A stretch of 64,000 nucleotides of DNA from Anoplopoma fimbria (GCF_027596085.1 NC_072464.1:16804624-16868623), one strand, 5' to 3'. Counted from the first letter of the stretch, positions 14,270 to 28,411 are shown. The notes: generated from the sequence alone by a model not told the origin. Numbers and translations: made by a program.

Positions 14270-16188
14270 ATGGTTCATCAAAAAACTTTGTTTGCTTTCT
14301 CCACTCTGTCTACTTTGTATGTGTGTGTGTTTGCACATTCAAGCAAAGCGAGACAAGAATTGGCACATGCTAAAACATGCTACTTCCAAAGCCAACAGTT
14401 TCTGTTAAGTGAGATGTGCTGTGTTATAATGATGCCATCTATCACTCCCTTCATCTCTCCATTCCTTTATTCCCAAACTCTTCCATCACCGTCTCTGTGG
14501 CCTCATTAATTTGGCCTGCTATTTATGGCCCAATAAAAACAATAAGGAAAGAGAAGAAGGGTTTCACTGGCACGAAAGACATTTCCAGTGCATGGGAGAG
14601 ACGAGGAATCCTGTTGAGTTGGATGGGCCTACCGCATCACTTTCACTTAATTGCACTAGATTCTTAACATCTGGTGAGATGTTTTCATATATGCAGTATG
14701 TTCTTTGACACGTCACAGCAAGTAGGTCCTATATTTCAGATCATAAGTGGAAATCAAGCCCAACTATGCAGACTGACTTAGAAATTGGACAGACCAAATT
14801 GTGCCTGTAAACCCACGTACTAAAAATGTCCCCTTTCACTGCAAATTAACTTCACTGCAAAAACAGTCCAATTCATAAAGATCAGTTCTAATTGCCACAT
14901 GCTGTTACATGAAATTATTAGGGTGTTCAGAGAGCTGGTGGTAACTGAAGCACATTTATAAGGGGTGTCACGCCCAGACTTTCCAGGGATCATGGCACAG
15001 TAAATCCCAAATATGGTTTCTCTCTGTCATGTTTAAATTCCTCGCCTGTGGGTTCTGAGGAATGCGTCTGCACCTTGTCAGTAAGGACATGTAGCTCTAT
15101 GTTCTTAAAATTTTATTTTTTCTTCTTTTCTCTCTGCCAATGTTCTGCTAACCATTTTTTTTGGCACCAAATCAACATTTATACTTTGCCACATGGATAT
15201 TTGTAAATACTGTATATATTACTGGGCTTTACTCTGTTATCCAATTGGAAAAGCAAATAACACTTTGGTTGGTGTCACCTTTACATGCAGTGTATGCTTT
15301 GTGGAGTTGGCTATTCAGCAGCCTTGATGAGAGTGACTATGCAGCTATTGGTCTCCATAACCAGTTCTCTATTGGACTGTCCTTCCTACACTCTGTGTCC
15401 TACAGGGTATTTAACCTCAAGGACTTAAGACTGCAGGACTCTTCTCAGCCAGTGAACTATAGTAACCTGTAGCTGCTGTCAATGATGAGTATGTAACAGA
15501 CACTATGGACTAGTCTATAAGGGCTTGTAACATGCTTCTGTTGCCTCCTTTCAGGCTTATAACATGGAGCCACATGAAGCTGCCTTGAGCTCAATGGGAG
15601 GCCACGCTCACATACTGTTATCAAATGTAAAGGAAGACTGTCTGTTCTGTGTTTGAGCAGTAGAGGATGGGGGAAATGAGATGTAGAGTACGAGCACGAT
15701 AGTGAGCGCTGTGCAGCTTTCATATGTTTGCATACACATGACCATTGCCATATTCTGCATCTGCCTCCAGTGAGTACCCGTCACCAGGTTTCTTTTTAAT
15801 GATGGACTGCTCTGGGTGGCTGTTATTGGGGAGAGTGGGGGTTATCACTGTGCTGCAGAGCGAAATACCATGTGTGCGCCCAGCAGGAGAACATTCCTTC
15901 TGGCCCCATGATTTCCTCAGGTCATTCATGCAGTCCTCATCCCCACTGTAATGGCATTGTCCTGCGGCTTAGCCACCCCGCCAGGCCCCCCACGCTCAAG
16001 CCTTTGGCCTCCCTGACAGCACTGCCCTTCAGCTGCATGTCAACCACACCGAACCTGGGGTGGTTGATGGGAAAGTGGGAGGGGTCAAGAGGCTGGGGCT
16101 GGTATAACTACTATCTTTTTTATTACAAAATATTACTAAAATGCTTTATTCATACAGCATTGCCTTCATTGTCTTCAGCATGGGATGA

Positions 16189-16248
16189 GAGCTGAACTAC
16201 TAATAATACTAATACTTATACTGTACTTGAAGTGTGCAGTGCAATACA
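16189..16248 (+). repeat. 60-bp direct repeat, copy 1
   Basis: Begins GAGCTGAACTACTAATAATA and ends CAGTGCAATACA. It is 59/60 identical to 17791-17850 in the same orientation, 1602 bp downstream. Flanks on both sides differ, so the repeat unit is sharply bounded. Confidence 0.5.
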
Positions 16249-16928
16249 TTAATTGGTATTTACAGTAGCTGCTTAAGAAGATACATTTAACCTGGTAGCA
16301 GAGAAAAGATGAACTCAGTGGCATTCAACCAGTTGAAAATGATTAACTATTGCGTTCAACAGGAACTTCACTTTTGAGGACCAGCATGCTTTTCACACCT
16401 GGAGAGCCAAGAGCACGTTATAGCAATTCACAGCGCCTGGCGCTAAGAGTCGCAGCCTATTTCCGTCTCAGCTTTTTGTGGAATTTCTATAGTTACGTGG
16501 CAGTCACGAAACAAAACAACACTGCCTTCTAGCACTTGCGGAACTAAATGCGGACGCCGTCTGTTGTTGTTTGATTTTCTTATACGTGAATAAACATGGA
16601 TGAGTTCGTGAGAGCCAAGCAGAGGAACACAGTAGCCAGTGCCTTATTGGAAGTGAATCTGCTGCATTGACTCAGTGGATGTATGGAATGAAAGCAGGGG
16701 AGGAGGGACGGCATCTGCCATTTCTCATGAACTCAACAAAGAGTATGCATCTTTTCACAAAGCTTCTCTCTTTCTTTTTTTCCTCTTTCTCTTTACATTC
16801 TGTGTGTGTAAAAGGGGCTGTTCATCATTATTCAAGGACGGGGCTGATTAAAGGTGATTAAGTCCTGCCCATCCATCACTCTCGCCTTTCAGCCTGTCAC
16901 TGGCCCTGGTATTAAGGGGGGCACCAGT

Positions 16929-16998
16929 GCATGTATGTATGTATGTATGTATGTATGTGTGTGTGTGGTGTGTGTGTGTGTGTGTGTGTGAGTGTGTG
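16929..16998 (+). repeat. Compound (ATGT)n(GT)n
   Basis: Seven ATGT units lead into interrupted GT units. Confidence 0.5.
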
Positions 16999-17790
16999 AG
17001 AAAGGGAGATCTATTGTTTTTCATCGTTGGGTGTTATTCCAGATACTCTCCATTACACTAATTGCAAATAATTTCTCAAATAGAAAGAAACAATATACTT
17101 GGCTCCTTAATAATGATCCTTAATACTGAAATAATACGCAAAAGCATTCAAATTATGGTTCAAACTTAAATGGGCCGTGGCAGTCCATTCTTTACAGGAC
17201 TCCTTGGCAACCCCTATGATGAATGTCCACTCTCTCCCTTGATGAATTGCAGCAGTGAGAGCCTTTCCTGCCATCGCCATTCCTCATAACATTAACCTAC
17301 AGTTAGGGGAACCAATGATGCTAAAACGAAAGGATAATCTTCCTGAACAAGAGTTTATTGATTGCTTTTGCTGTTAACCTGTTAACGGATTTCATAGACT
17401 GTGGAAAGAGCAGAGTTTTGTCTAAAATGTTGCGATAATAAGCATTAATTGTAACATGATGCAATCGTAATATAGTTTTAATAAGGATTGAAAATGTTTT
17501 TTAGACAACGTGACTCTAGACACAACGTGAAGCTTCATAAGCAGCCATCAGACCATCACTGGACACTATAACTTTTTAAGACGGGGTGAGGCAGGTTTCA
17601 TTGCAGGTTTTACAGAGTGTTGAGTTAAGTTTCACTAGCTGTGGTCAGGGAGGAAGCTCTCGAAGACAAAGACTGGCCAGTATCTGATGTATATTAAAGG
17701 CCAATATCATCTTGACAATGTGAGTCAGCTTTGGTTTCTGCTGCACAATAAAGTGCTTCTTTGATTGATGGTCAGATGTGTGTGTTTTGT

Positions 17791-17850
17791 GAGCTGAACT
17801 ACTAATAATACTAATACTTGTACTGTACTTGAAGTGTGCAGTGCAATACA
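17791..17850 (+). repeat. 60-bp direct repeat, copy 2
   Basis: Second copy of the 60-bp segment at 16189-16248, with a single A to G difference (ACTTATACTG versus ACTTGTACTG). Near-identity implies a recent local duplication or a young dispersed repeat. Confidence 0.5.
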
Positions 17851-18012
17851 CAAAGCTGATTTAGTTCAGTTTGCATTACTGCCGCAGTCCTCAACAGATA
17901 CCAGCTATGTCAGTGTGATCAGACATACTACCACACATTCTGTTTTACAAGATCCAAGAATGATAATAATAGAAAAAGGCAATGTGTGAGGCGTATCATT
18001 TTGGGCACAGTA

Positions 18013-18126
<114 letters not shown>

Positions 18127-20031
18127 CAAGAAAGACTGTGCATATTGTACAGCAACTCTTGTAGAATCTGTAAGCATTGCTTTGGGAGGATGACTAGAAT
18201 CTGGTTATTTAACTTTTGTTTCCCACTGTGATGAGCTTTGAATCCACAGACTCCCACCAACATCAGCGCTACAGGGCGCCACACAGGGAAATACACTTCT
18301 GCTGAACCTGCACTTCAAGTGCTTCACTCCAAAGCGCCTCAACCCCACTTTCACCAAACACCATCTCCACCACACCCCTAGGGCATAAACTCACAGGAAT
18401 GAAAGTTTAGAAAGTCGAGATTGAGTCATTCCTGAGCGAAGGTAATACGTGAATCTGACACAAAACCAAATCATTTTCATCTATTTTTATCATATATTTG
18501 TATTATTATCTCAGTTCAACTTTTATTTTACACACCCTCATACTCTGTTACATATTTTTAAATATGTTATCCTGGTCCCCCCTCTCTGTAAGGAATTCAA
18601 TTCATATAAGTGTTGTTTTCTTAATCCAACTTAATCCATTTTAAGGACAACTATAAAGAGGATAAACAACACATGGCCCCTCTATGACACTACACTGGTG
18701 AATTGATGCACAATTCCCATGCTGCTTAGATCCTGCCAATTGCTGCAATTATATTTCAGCTATATTTACATTGTAGATTTTCTTCTACTCCTCTACATCT
18801 TCTCAGGAGTGTCTCTCATCTGAAAAAGTCTTCATATGTTTAATTGTTAGATATTTTTGTTATTTCTAATTGGCCTCTAGTGCGTTGTTTTACGAAGCTA
18901 TAATGGTGCAGCATCCTTTGTGGTGTGTGTGTTCAGGGATTAGACCTAAAGTTAGTTTTGAAAGGACCCATGTGATTAATATCCACACTTGTGTCATCAT
19001 CAGTGGTGACTCATCGCCGCACACACACTCTTCACACGAAAATGTTGTTTACACATTCGGGACAGCGGGATTCTGCTCCTGTGGGTGTTCTCTATATACT
19101 CTGTGTACACGGGTTTTGATTTGAATGTGTCAGGGAACATATGGATGATATGTACCAACACAGTGAAACACAAATGACATATAAGTAAAGATATAAAGCC
19201 TATAAGTAAAGAACAATGGATCAAACTCATTAGCGGTTATTATGAATTAGTTCTTAGCACCTTTGCATGCATATGTGTGTATACACTGCAGCAGCTGAGG
19301 ATGATGGGAGAGGGAGAGGAGGAGCAACAAGAGAGTTGAGGAGGAGGGTAAGGCGAGAGTCTTGATGTGTACTTGGATCGTGCCAGGATGTCTGGCTCTG
19401 TCTGTGGTTCACCTGCGCTGGTCTGTCACTCACACACACACATTCACACTGGGTGCACACATGCATGAGGTAACAGACACACTTCCAAGGGCATAGCATG
19501 TATGCATTCATTCCCTCTTTCTATTTGTCTCTCCCTCCGTCACACACACATGCATAACATAAACCTAAATCATAATATGCTGATTTATAGAGAGGTTGAT
19601 ATTTTTCGCTATGACCCAGTAACCGCTACCGACAGTTCTCTCACTCCCTCTCCCCTTCTCCCCCCACTCTCTCTCTCTCTCAGCAGTAACACATGGTTGG
19701 ACACCCTGTGGTGATGTATGTCAGATGAGGAGTGATTTAGCACTGCTCTGCCCCAACCACTGCTGAGACACCTGCCCCAGGAATCCCGCTGCACGTACAC
19801 ACACACATACACGCACACATTTCTCCAGTTTTGTACATGTGCACATGACAGACACACACTCACAGTAGTTCAGCACTCACCTAATACACTCGTAGTCCCT
19901 ATTGCCTGAGGAGACCCCATTTTGCTATTTCCGCACAGCATTGCATACCAGCTCTGAGTGGATTATGAACTAAGAAGTTCAGTTATGAATTCTTGAATTT
20001 TCTCTGCCCTCTTAATCTCTTCCAGAGGGAA

Positions 20032-20073
20032 CCAATGCATGCTGGGATTGGACACTATCCCAACATGCATTGG
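20032..20073. repeat. Short inverted repeat (17-bp stem, 8-nt loop)
   Basis: CCAATGCATGCTGGGAT (20032-20048) and ATCCCAACATGCATTGG (20057-20073) pair at 16 of 17 positions. The one mismatch is a G-T wobble in one strand's RNA. It lies in intron 3 with no coding context. Confidence 0.5.
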
Positions 20074-21961
20074 GTTAAGGGAGGGAAACACCCTGAGCGT
20101 GCAGCACCACCACCACCACATGATCACATTCTCAATAGAATCCAACTAAAAAACATAAAACTTGTATTATTAGCTATATGAAAGACCCAATGGGCATTGC
20201 ATTGTAGCCAAACATAATCCAACAGACATTCAATTACTGTAAAATAAGCAAATTATAAAGTATAGCAAAAACCTGTTTCTTTTGTGATTTTATGTTTTTT
20301 ATTTTTATTCATTTAAAATAAGATAAAGATTGAGCCACTATGTCAACTTCTAATAGACAGTTAAAGTGAAAATATCTTATTACTGTTGGACAACAACTCA
20401 ATCCATCGCCCTTTAAGGTGCACAACTTTTCTAGTCTTTTTTATTATGCAGCTTAATGAAGTCTCTTCCATAGTAACACACTTAAATGATTTCCATCCAG
20501 CATATGTTTTTCCTGACAACATCATTTTATAAAATAAGAATGAGAAAGTATAATTATTTTTCACAAATGTTCTTTTGGAATGTAGTTTCAGATGTAGTTT
20601 CCTGGTTATGGAAAGTGGTAATTTGATTGCTTGATTAAATTTCAAACAACTAACAATAAAAACAACTACAAAATGAAAAGAAACAAAACATGATTTGTAC
20701 ATCCCTGCTGTGACTTTCTGTGTCTTGCTCTTGTGTAAAATTCTCCTCTTTTGTTTGCTCTCACAGAAGAATGTCAGTGTTACTGGGGAACATAACAAGG
20801 CATCAAATGAGATAGGGCTAATTTGAATGCTCATCACTGCAAGTGGTGGATGGGTCTGCGACATTGGCATGAAGCTGTGAATGTGATTATTATTTTGTTA
20901 TATGAAACCTTGATCAAATTGCCTCTCATTTTATCCCCCTGCGGCATGCAGGAAAATCCCATTAGCCACTTTGGGCCTGGGCTACACAGAGGAATTCTCA
21001 GACCTTAACAAATAGATTCTGACCTTCCCGCCTCTGTCAGAAATTCATAGGGTGTTGTTCACTTTCAAGGTGAGAACTAATGAGATACATGCAAAACATT
21101 TGGTTTGGTGTGATGTCAGGTGTGCTAGCTTGGAAGGGTATGTGTAAGAGACATTACATGAATATTTTGAAAAGTAATTAAAGCTGAAGAACCAGTTTTA
21201 TTTTCTTTGTACTATATAACTCCACCTGTGCCCTTCTGACCAACGCTGTTTTCTGTTGAAATCAAATCCTGATGCTTCAACACACATGCATCCCTTACAG
21301 GCGTTGTTATAATCTAAGAAATACACTTTAAGATTGCATAAACAGAAAAGAAAACTTTACTAAGAGTATTTAAAACGTGAAGCTTTAGCTACAGTGGAAC
21401 AATGCAAACTTAAATTGGATAAAACCGTTATGGATTCTGTCCCTGTTTTTACAGTAGTTTATGTTGCCTCCCGTAGCAACAGATGCAAACCAGATGTTGA
21501 AATTTCAGACTGCAGAGCACCAGTTTTGCCGTAATGTATTTCACAATGAAATCATCTACAGTCCAAACAATATTCAATAAGACATTCAACAATAAGATGT
21601 GCTTATCAGATTTGAGTTAAGGACAGCACAGAGAGAGGGTGAGTGCAACACTGACATTTGTTAATCGGTGAAATTTCATCCTGAGCTAATCCAACAAAGA
21701 TGATGCTAGGAAAGGACCAGAAAACAGCAACCAGGAGTTGTTTGAACTAAATGTTTCTTATTTTTCCTTCAGTATTCAGTTCTCACAGAATCCATTCTCC
21801 AGTGGAGGTAGTACAGACCCCAGTGAGAGTAACACGGTGGGCAATCCGAAAGCCAGAATGTCATGTTGTCTGAAGTGAGAGGAGCCCGGGGGCTCTTTAG
21901 CATATGGCAGCAGCCACGTACTGAGGCTTGTGTGTAGGTGTCAGTCAGTGTATGCATATAC

Positions 21962-22079
<118 letters not shown>

Positions 22080-22320
22080 TTCAGCCGTCCTCAGGTGTTC
22101 CAGCAGTGAAAGTGGTCTTCCCTAGTGGGCTTTACTGCAACTCTCCACCCAGACCTCAGCAGGCAGAGTAGCTTCTCTCCGACTCGGTGTCAGCAACCAT
22201 ATGGACGCCTATTCATCTGAATTACATTAGACACTCAAAGGACCTAAAACTGGAGTTAGAAAACAGAAGTCATATTTATAAGAGATTGAGTTTATGAGTT
22301 TCCAAATGTAGCTTATAGGT

Positions 22321-22470
22321 ACTTGCAATATATTTACAATGGAATGGAAGAAAACACAGAAATATCTGAATATAATGGTGGAACATATTTATACGTGCAT
22401 GCAGTATATTAACAATGGAATGGAAAAAACATAAGAAGTATATGAATACAGTGGTGGAAAATCTTCTGAA
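22321..22470 (+). repeat. Diverged tandem duplication, unit about 76 bp
   Basis: The motif TGCAATATATTTACAATGGA ATGGAA recurs 76 bp later as TGCAGTATATTAACAATGGA ATGGAA. Both are followed by GAAAACAC/AAAAACAT, then ATCTGAATATAATGGTGGAA versus TATGAATACAGTGGTGGAAA. Two units, moderately diverged. Confidence 0.5.
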
Positions 22471-22765
22471 ATAGCATTAACATCATCACTAAAATTCAAT
22501 AAAACCCAAGATGATGTATTGAAAATACTTTCATTTAATTTGCACCTAATCAAAATGCTGCTTTATACTCAATAACTGTTTACCATTTTTACAATAAATG
22601 ATGTGTGGTAAAGCAATATATATTAAATGATATCAGAGGTTTAGAATAGTGTAGTTACATGTTTGTGTTTATGTGCTGTCTTACATCAGTGTGAAAAGAG
22701 CCCAACATCAAGATCTTTGTTTAAGTCTTGCCGACTGAACACATTGAGTGAAGTGGGTCACCATC

Positions 22766-22886
<121 letters not shown>

Positions 22887-22987
22887 ATGCAGCGTTGTAG
22901 GTGGCCTATTTTCTCTTAAAGTAGAGAGCGTGTCCTCTCTGGCTCTGGTCAATAAAACTGTCCTGGGGCACAAAAAAGGACCTGGCC

Positions 22988-22997
22988 CACACACACT

Positions 22998-23062
<65 letters not shown>
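22988..23062 (+). repeat. (CA)n microsatellite
   Basis: About 36 AC units with one TCAT interruption; more interrupted CA follows to about 23092. Confidence 0.5.
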
Positions 23063-23064
<2 letters not shown>

Positions 23065-23604
23065 ATACACACACATGCACACATAGACACATATTTTCTT
23101 GTTGTTGAAAGATGCTTTTGGAATTAGAATTACTATCTTGATCTGTCTCCCTCTTTCTTCACCGTCTACCTTTTACCCTGAACCTTTCTCTCCAGTTTCC
23201 CATCCATCCATCTATCATTCACTATATAGCTAGTCCTAATAACGTTATTTTATAATTGTATTTCCGCAACAATACTTGTATAAGTCCGCTGGTTGCTGTT
23301 GGAAAACCAAGCAAAGAATGGAAATCCAGTTCCACATCAACTTTCCTATATCGGCATGGAAATGGTGACATGGTTGCCACTGGCTACTATTGTCACACAT
23401 GGGATTATGGCACAATGGTCTATCCGGCTCTATATCACCAAGATGACGACAGCTAGTGTGTTTGTGTGCTTGGTGTACATGGCTTTTTATCATTTGCATT
23501 CAAAGCAGCACAATAGTCCTGTAGAGGATGAGTGGAGGCAAATGGGTTTAGGGCCAGTGTGGTTGTGCAGTGTGCGTTTCCAAGGAGTGTAACAGCAGAA
23601 TGTG

Positions 23605-23606
<2 letters not shown>

Positions 23607-23678
<72 letters not shown>

Positions 23679-23685
23679 GTGTGTT
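23607..23685 (+). repeat. (GT)n microsatellite
   Basis: About 38 TG units with one slip near the 3' end. Confidence 0.5.
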
Positions 23686-23986
23686 TGAGCAAGTGAGAGG
23701 GCATCAAGAGGTCAGTGTCATCTTCAAACACAACACAATGCATGCATATACACACAGATACACACACATTGGCTTGGTGTGTTGGCTCTGTGAAAATGTT
23801 GACAGTGTATTGGTACTGAATGTGATGGATCAAGACAAACAGGTTTATTGCGTGTGTGTGCACAGTTAGTGTGGGAATGTGCTAAAATCTTCTTCTCTTT
23901 TTGTTTGGGGTTTCCTACTCTCTCTCCCTCGCTGTGTCTCTGCTATCAACCTCTTTCTTCCTCTCTTTTGTCTCCATCTCACAAAC

Positions 23987-24099
<113 letters not shown>

Positions 24100-24223
24100 G
24101 GGATGACAAAGTGATCAATATGTAAGTACACAAGAGATGTATCATAAAGACAGATTGATTTGTGTTTAGCCTGTGTGTGTGGTGAAGTTATTTCTCCTTG
24201 CATCATTGGAATTATCTTCACCT

Positions 24224-24225
<2 letters not shown>

Positions 24226-24320
<95 letters not shown>
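24226..24320 (+). repeat. (GT)n microsatellite
   Basis: About 47 pure TG units, 130 bp after the opposing CA array. Confidence 0.5.
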
Positions 24321-24322
<2 letters not shown>

Positions 24323-25060
24323 GTGCTGGTTTGTCCTGGATTTTCTTACTGACCTGGCGGATCTCTGGAGTGTGGCGGGTGAAGGAAACAGTTATTGCAT
24401 TCTTGATGGATTCAGCAGGGAGCTGATCCATGCCTCTGTGTGTGGGGGGGTTGTGCAGTACTTGCCCTATCTTGCCCCAGTTTATTGTCCTTCACATAAC
24501 AGCAGATATTCCCACACACATACATACACACACACACACACACTTAATTCATTTAACTCGATTCAACACTGTTTCTTATATCTTGACATGTGAGTATTGC
24601 CCCTCAGTGTTTTTATTAGATTCAAAGGTGTCCTGGTCTGATTCCGAAGTGCATCAGCTCACCAAACACATATATTCTAATAGACATTATCTGATGTGTT
24701 GGTCCTGTTAATTTCCCCTGCACTGAGCAGAGCTTTTTATGAAAAGAGAGGGGGAGTAAACAAAGAGAAGAGTTTAGTCCTCAGTCGTTTTCATCATCAA
24801 GGTTAGACTGAAATACGATGGCTATTATTTGCTACTATCAAAATCAAATTTAGTGCAGGCAGCCAGCTTGGGCTTTACTGTTTGTCAGATGATATTATGA
24901 CATTAATTATTAAAATACTCCTCATCTGCTGGAAATAATTCTGTTTTTTATGTCAAAAAGTAATTAAGGTTTTGGACAATAAAGTGAGAAAGATGTAGTA
25001 TTTCACACACAAACATTATATCACAGGTTGCTTAAATCTTACAACCGTGAGGCACACAAA

Positions 25061-25061
<1 letters not shown>

Positions 25062-25110
<49 letters not shown>

Positions 25111-25121
25111 ACAAACACACA
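25062..25121 (+). repeat. (CA)n microsatellite
   Basis: About 22 pure CA units and an interrupted tail. Confidence 0.5.
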
Positions 25122-25226
25122 GTACCTGGCTTGTTCATATGATAATATACTTGTGTGGGTTGTAGTGTTTTTACTTATAAACATGTATTTCCTTTCCGCT
25201 TCCTGTCTGCTACAAGACTTTCCTGA

Positions 25227-25345
25227 CCTTACCATTCTTCTTCCTCCTCCTCCACCTCTGTTTCAACTCCTCACATCCGCCTCCTCTTCCTCCCTTCATC
25301 ATCTTCTATTTCCTTTCGTCCTCCTCTTATCCTCCTCATCAGGCC
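25227..25345 (+). repeat. Pyrimidine-rich (TCC/CTT) tract
   Basis: Stretch of C and T triplets such as CTTCCTCCTCCTCCACC, almost free of purines for most of its length. Confidence 0.5.
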
Positions 25346-25497
25346 GCTTTATTATGCAAATCAGTGTTGGATCAAATCACTTAATTAAGCTCTACTGTGC
25401 CAGTTTGTGCTTGCGCTCACATGCACAAAACACACACTAACACATAAACACATACACATGATGGTAACTTTCTTTCACACAGACAGAAGCTGTTGGT

Positions 25498-25542
25498 GGT
25501 TGTGTGGTATAATGATTAGTATTCAGGACTCTGAGTCCAACA
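25498..25542 (+). pseudogene. Truncated tRNA-Gln(CUG)-like sequence
   Basis: 45 bp that align without gaps to the 5' part of a vertebrate tRNA-Gln gene: GGTT...TGGTATAATGATTAG (acceptor and D-arm, A-box) and GGACTCTGAGTCCA (anticodon arm, anticodon CTG). By my reading about three quarters of positions agree. The variable loop and T-arm are missing, and the sequence runs into CA-rich DNA. No B-box is present, so it is not a functional tRNA gene. It may be a retroposed tRNA half or a SINE head. Confidence 0.5.
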
Positions 25543-28365
25543 TACACACACACACGCACACACACACACAAACACAAACGCTCTGCATCAGGCAGGAGAA
25601 GAGTCTCTTTGAGTGTGTATAGATAAACAGACTTGAATAGTAGGGTCTCTCCAGGCCATTAGCCTGGAGTTAGCTTCGCAATCTGGCCCTCCACATCACT
25701 GCAGCTGACGAAGCCAACTGCTTCATTTCTATGGCTGCTGAAAATGCAGCTTATGAGGTCATGGTAATGATATAACTGAATATCAGGGTCAGAAATTCAT
25801 CTGGTGGCCTATTTTAAGATGCTCTTGGAAACTTGGATGAGCACTGTTGCTAGTTTTCCTATCACAAAGCTGGCTTGTTGCTAGTTTTAGTGAGACATTT
25901 GAACTAAGATTAAGTTCATATAAAACAGGGAGCTTTTATGATAATAATCATAATAGTTATAATATATCAAAACTCTTTGTTTAGTTTGAGGAAAAGATTA
26001 TCGTGTGGGTCTAAATAACTACTGAAGTGCTGTGAAAATAACATTAATGTTGACTTCTGGTTTCACATGAAATCGCTGTTTGTTCAATTATAAATTTGGC
26101 TTTCCTCGCTGGAAACCAAAATGTGTAATCATATCTGATTACTAAGTTATTTCCTAAAAGCATGCAAGAAATTGAGTAGGCCATTCATTCTCCAAATGTG
26201 TCAATGATTGTGCCCAGTTCATAATCATCCATCTAGGAGTGATTCAGTTGAGCAGTTACTAGGAATTCTACAGATCGCTAACGAACCAACAAAGAAACCA
26301 CCTACTCCTGCTGATGTTGGCGCTATATATTCAACCCAATCCTTCCTCTCATTCTGCGCCAGCACAGGGCTGAAACAACCACAATATAGAAATCATCAGC
26401 AATTACAACCTAAAGAGCCGAGAGCTAATCACAGGCCTTTGTTATACTCTGATTAGCTTTGGCAGCGCTCACCAGAATTACTTTAAAGGTTTAGTTTGGA
26501 CAGTCAATGTGTGCTCCAGTTGATGGATACCGGCTCTACAAACTCACAGATGTACAGAATCATTTCTCTGCTCAGACTGGCGAGCAACAGCGAGCAACAG
26601 CACATTTACTCACCATACTGACATGTGAATAAACTCCAATATGTTCCCAATGTGATTATCATGGCAAATGACAAAATAATTGAACATAAGATGGACGGAA
26701 TGCGTAGCAATTTGCCCCAAGACACAACCTATCAATTTTGATGATTGCTTTCATTTATATCTCTGACAAAAATGAGTTCATTTCATTGGGTTACGGACGT
26801 ATTAGCTTTAACAAATTGATTGTGATTCGGCGTAATGGATGTCTGTGGCACTTTGTCTGTGAGAGAGAACCGGAGCCCTCAGTGTATCAATGTGTCTTTA
26901 GTTTTCTGTGACATATGCTTGTAATTACAGCTATCTCAGGGTTAAGTCATCCAGACTTTTGAAATAGGTAATCCAGATGACAATATTTATGTATAGTAGC
27001 TGATATCTACCATTTTGTGCCAAAGTTCTGTGTCTTTATCCTTCAATACAGCAGCTCAATACTAAAACGTTCTGCTTATATTCAGATGGTTTGTAAAAAG
27101 ATCATCATCAATGCATTGTTGCATTGTAGCTGTGCGTGCATTTTTATGTTCTTTCGCATTGATGTGCCTGTGTCATGCCAAAATGCACGATTCTCAAACA
27201 ATAACACAATTATCAGGCAGTGAAAATTGCCCACCAAAATGTACCATGGTTTCATGAAAGACTTTGACCTTTTCCAAATTGCTGTAGCTTGTTACTGGTT
27301 GGACCGAAGGCAGATTTCATGGCATGGGGCAAGATGTTTACTGCTGCCATGTTTCCAGTAACATTACAAGTGGCTCCGGATAAGACCGCCAGCCAAATGC
27401 CTAAGCTGTCAAAGTAAATAACTTTTCCATTTCAAAGAGAGCTATTCCAATTAAGGGGGAAGGATGGAGCGAAAGAAAGAGAAGGGGAAAGCCACAGAAA
27501 AGAACTGGGCAGGAGGGTGGGCAGGATGAAAGGGGAGGTGGAGACGGGGGAAGATGGAAGGGGAGGATAGAGGGAGTGAAAGTCATTGGGATATTGTCGG
27601 ATTGAAAAGGAAAAGAGGTGGAGGTGGTATGGAAACAGGAAATCAATTGTTGGCTCTGCGTTTTTTGCGCCGGCTGCAGCTAGACTGAACCTTGAAGTGT
27701 GCAAGAGAGAGAAAGAGAGAGAGAGAGCGATGGAGACCAAATCTGAAGCACAAAGAGAGGGGTCAAGGGAAGAGGTTCTTTTTCCACTTTCCCTACGTGA
27801 CACCAGTCAATTTACACATATCCATAGAGGTCAAGGGTCAAGAGGATACAAGTCACCTGAGCATGTTAAGTGTAATCTTCACTCACGTTTTTTCTGATGA
27901 TCACGGCATATTCTATAAAACGCTAATTAATGCTTCTGATGAGATTCTAATCATGTAATTGATTTGTCGTTCTAAAGTTCATGCCATTTCTTTACACAGG
28001 GACAGTGGATGTAAAACATTTAGCTTTAAGCCGATTCCCAAACAGATTCTGTTTTAAAACCACTCTAAACATTGATAAATATATTTGCTTTAAAATCCAC
28101 ATTTTAGACAATGAATACCTCTTTGTCTTTTTCCGTTCAAAAGATGCATAGGGACAAAATTCGGGCTCACCAAGGTCAGGTCACGTTGTCAACTAACATG
28201 TAGTAAAAAAGAGGGACTGCATGTGACCACTGGACCATCCAGCAGTCACGTTAATTATTGATGAGGGTGTCCCATGACCTAGACTATTGATTGAGCGAAT
28301 TGCAGCCCCAGTTATTTTACAGCCACCGTATCATGTGGCTGCTGCAGCTGTATGTGTGCACATGT

Positions 28366-28376
28366 GCGTGTGTGTA

Positions 28377-28409
<33 letters not shown>
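28366..28409 (+). repeat. (GT)n microsatellite
   Basis: About 18 TG units with TATG interruptions at the start. Confidence 0.5.

Positions 28410-28411
<2 letters not shown>

Noticed and set aside
15161..15472. 103-codon open frame on the plus strand with hydrophobic residues
   Set aside because: No family resemblance and no supporting signals; most likely chance in intron DNA.
20361..20870. 169-codon open frame on the minus strand
   Set aside because: AT-rich sequence, no recognisable domain, no splice or promoter context; consistent with chance.
26208..26456. 82-codon open frame in intron 3
   Set aside because: Looks like complex sequence but encodes no known domain and has no convincing splice sites; non-coding more likely.
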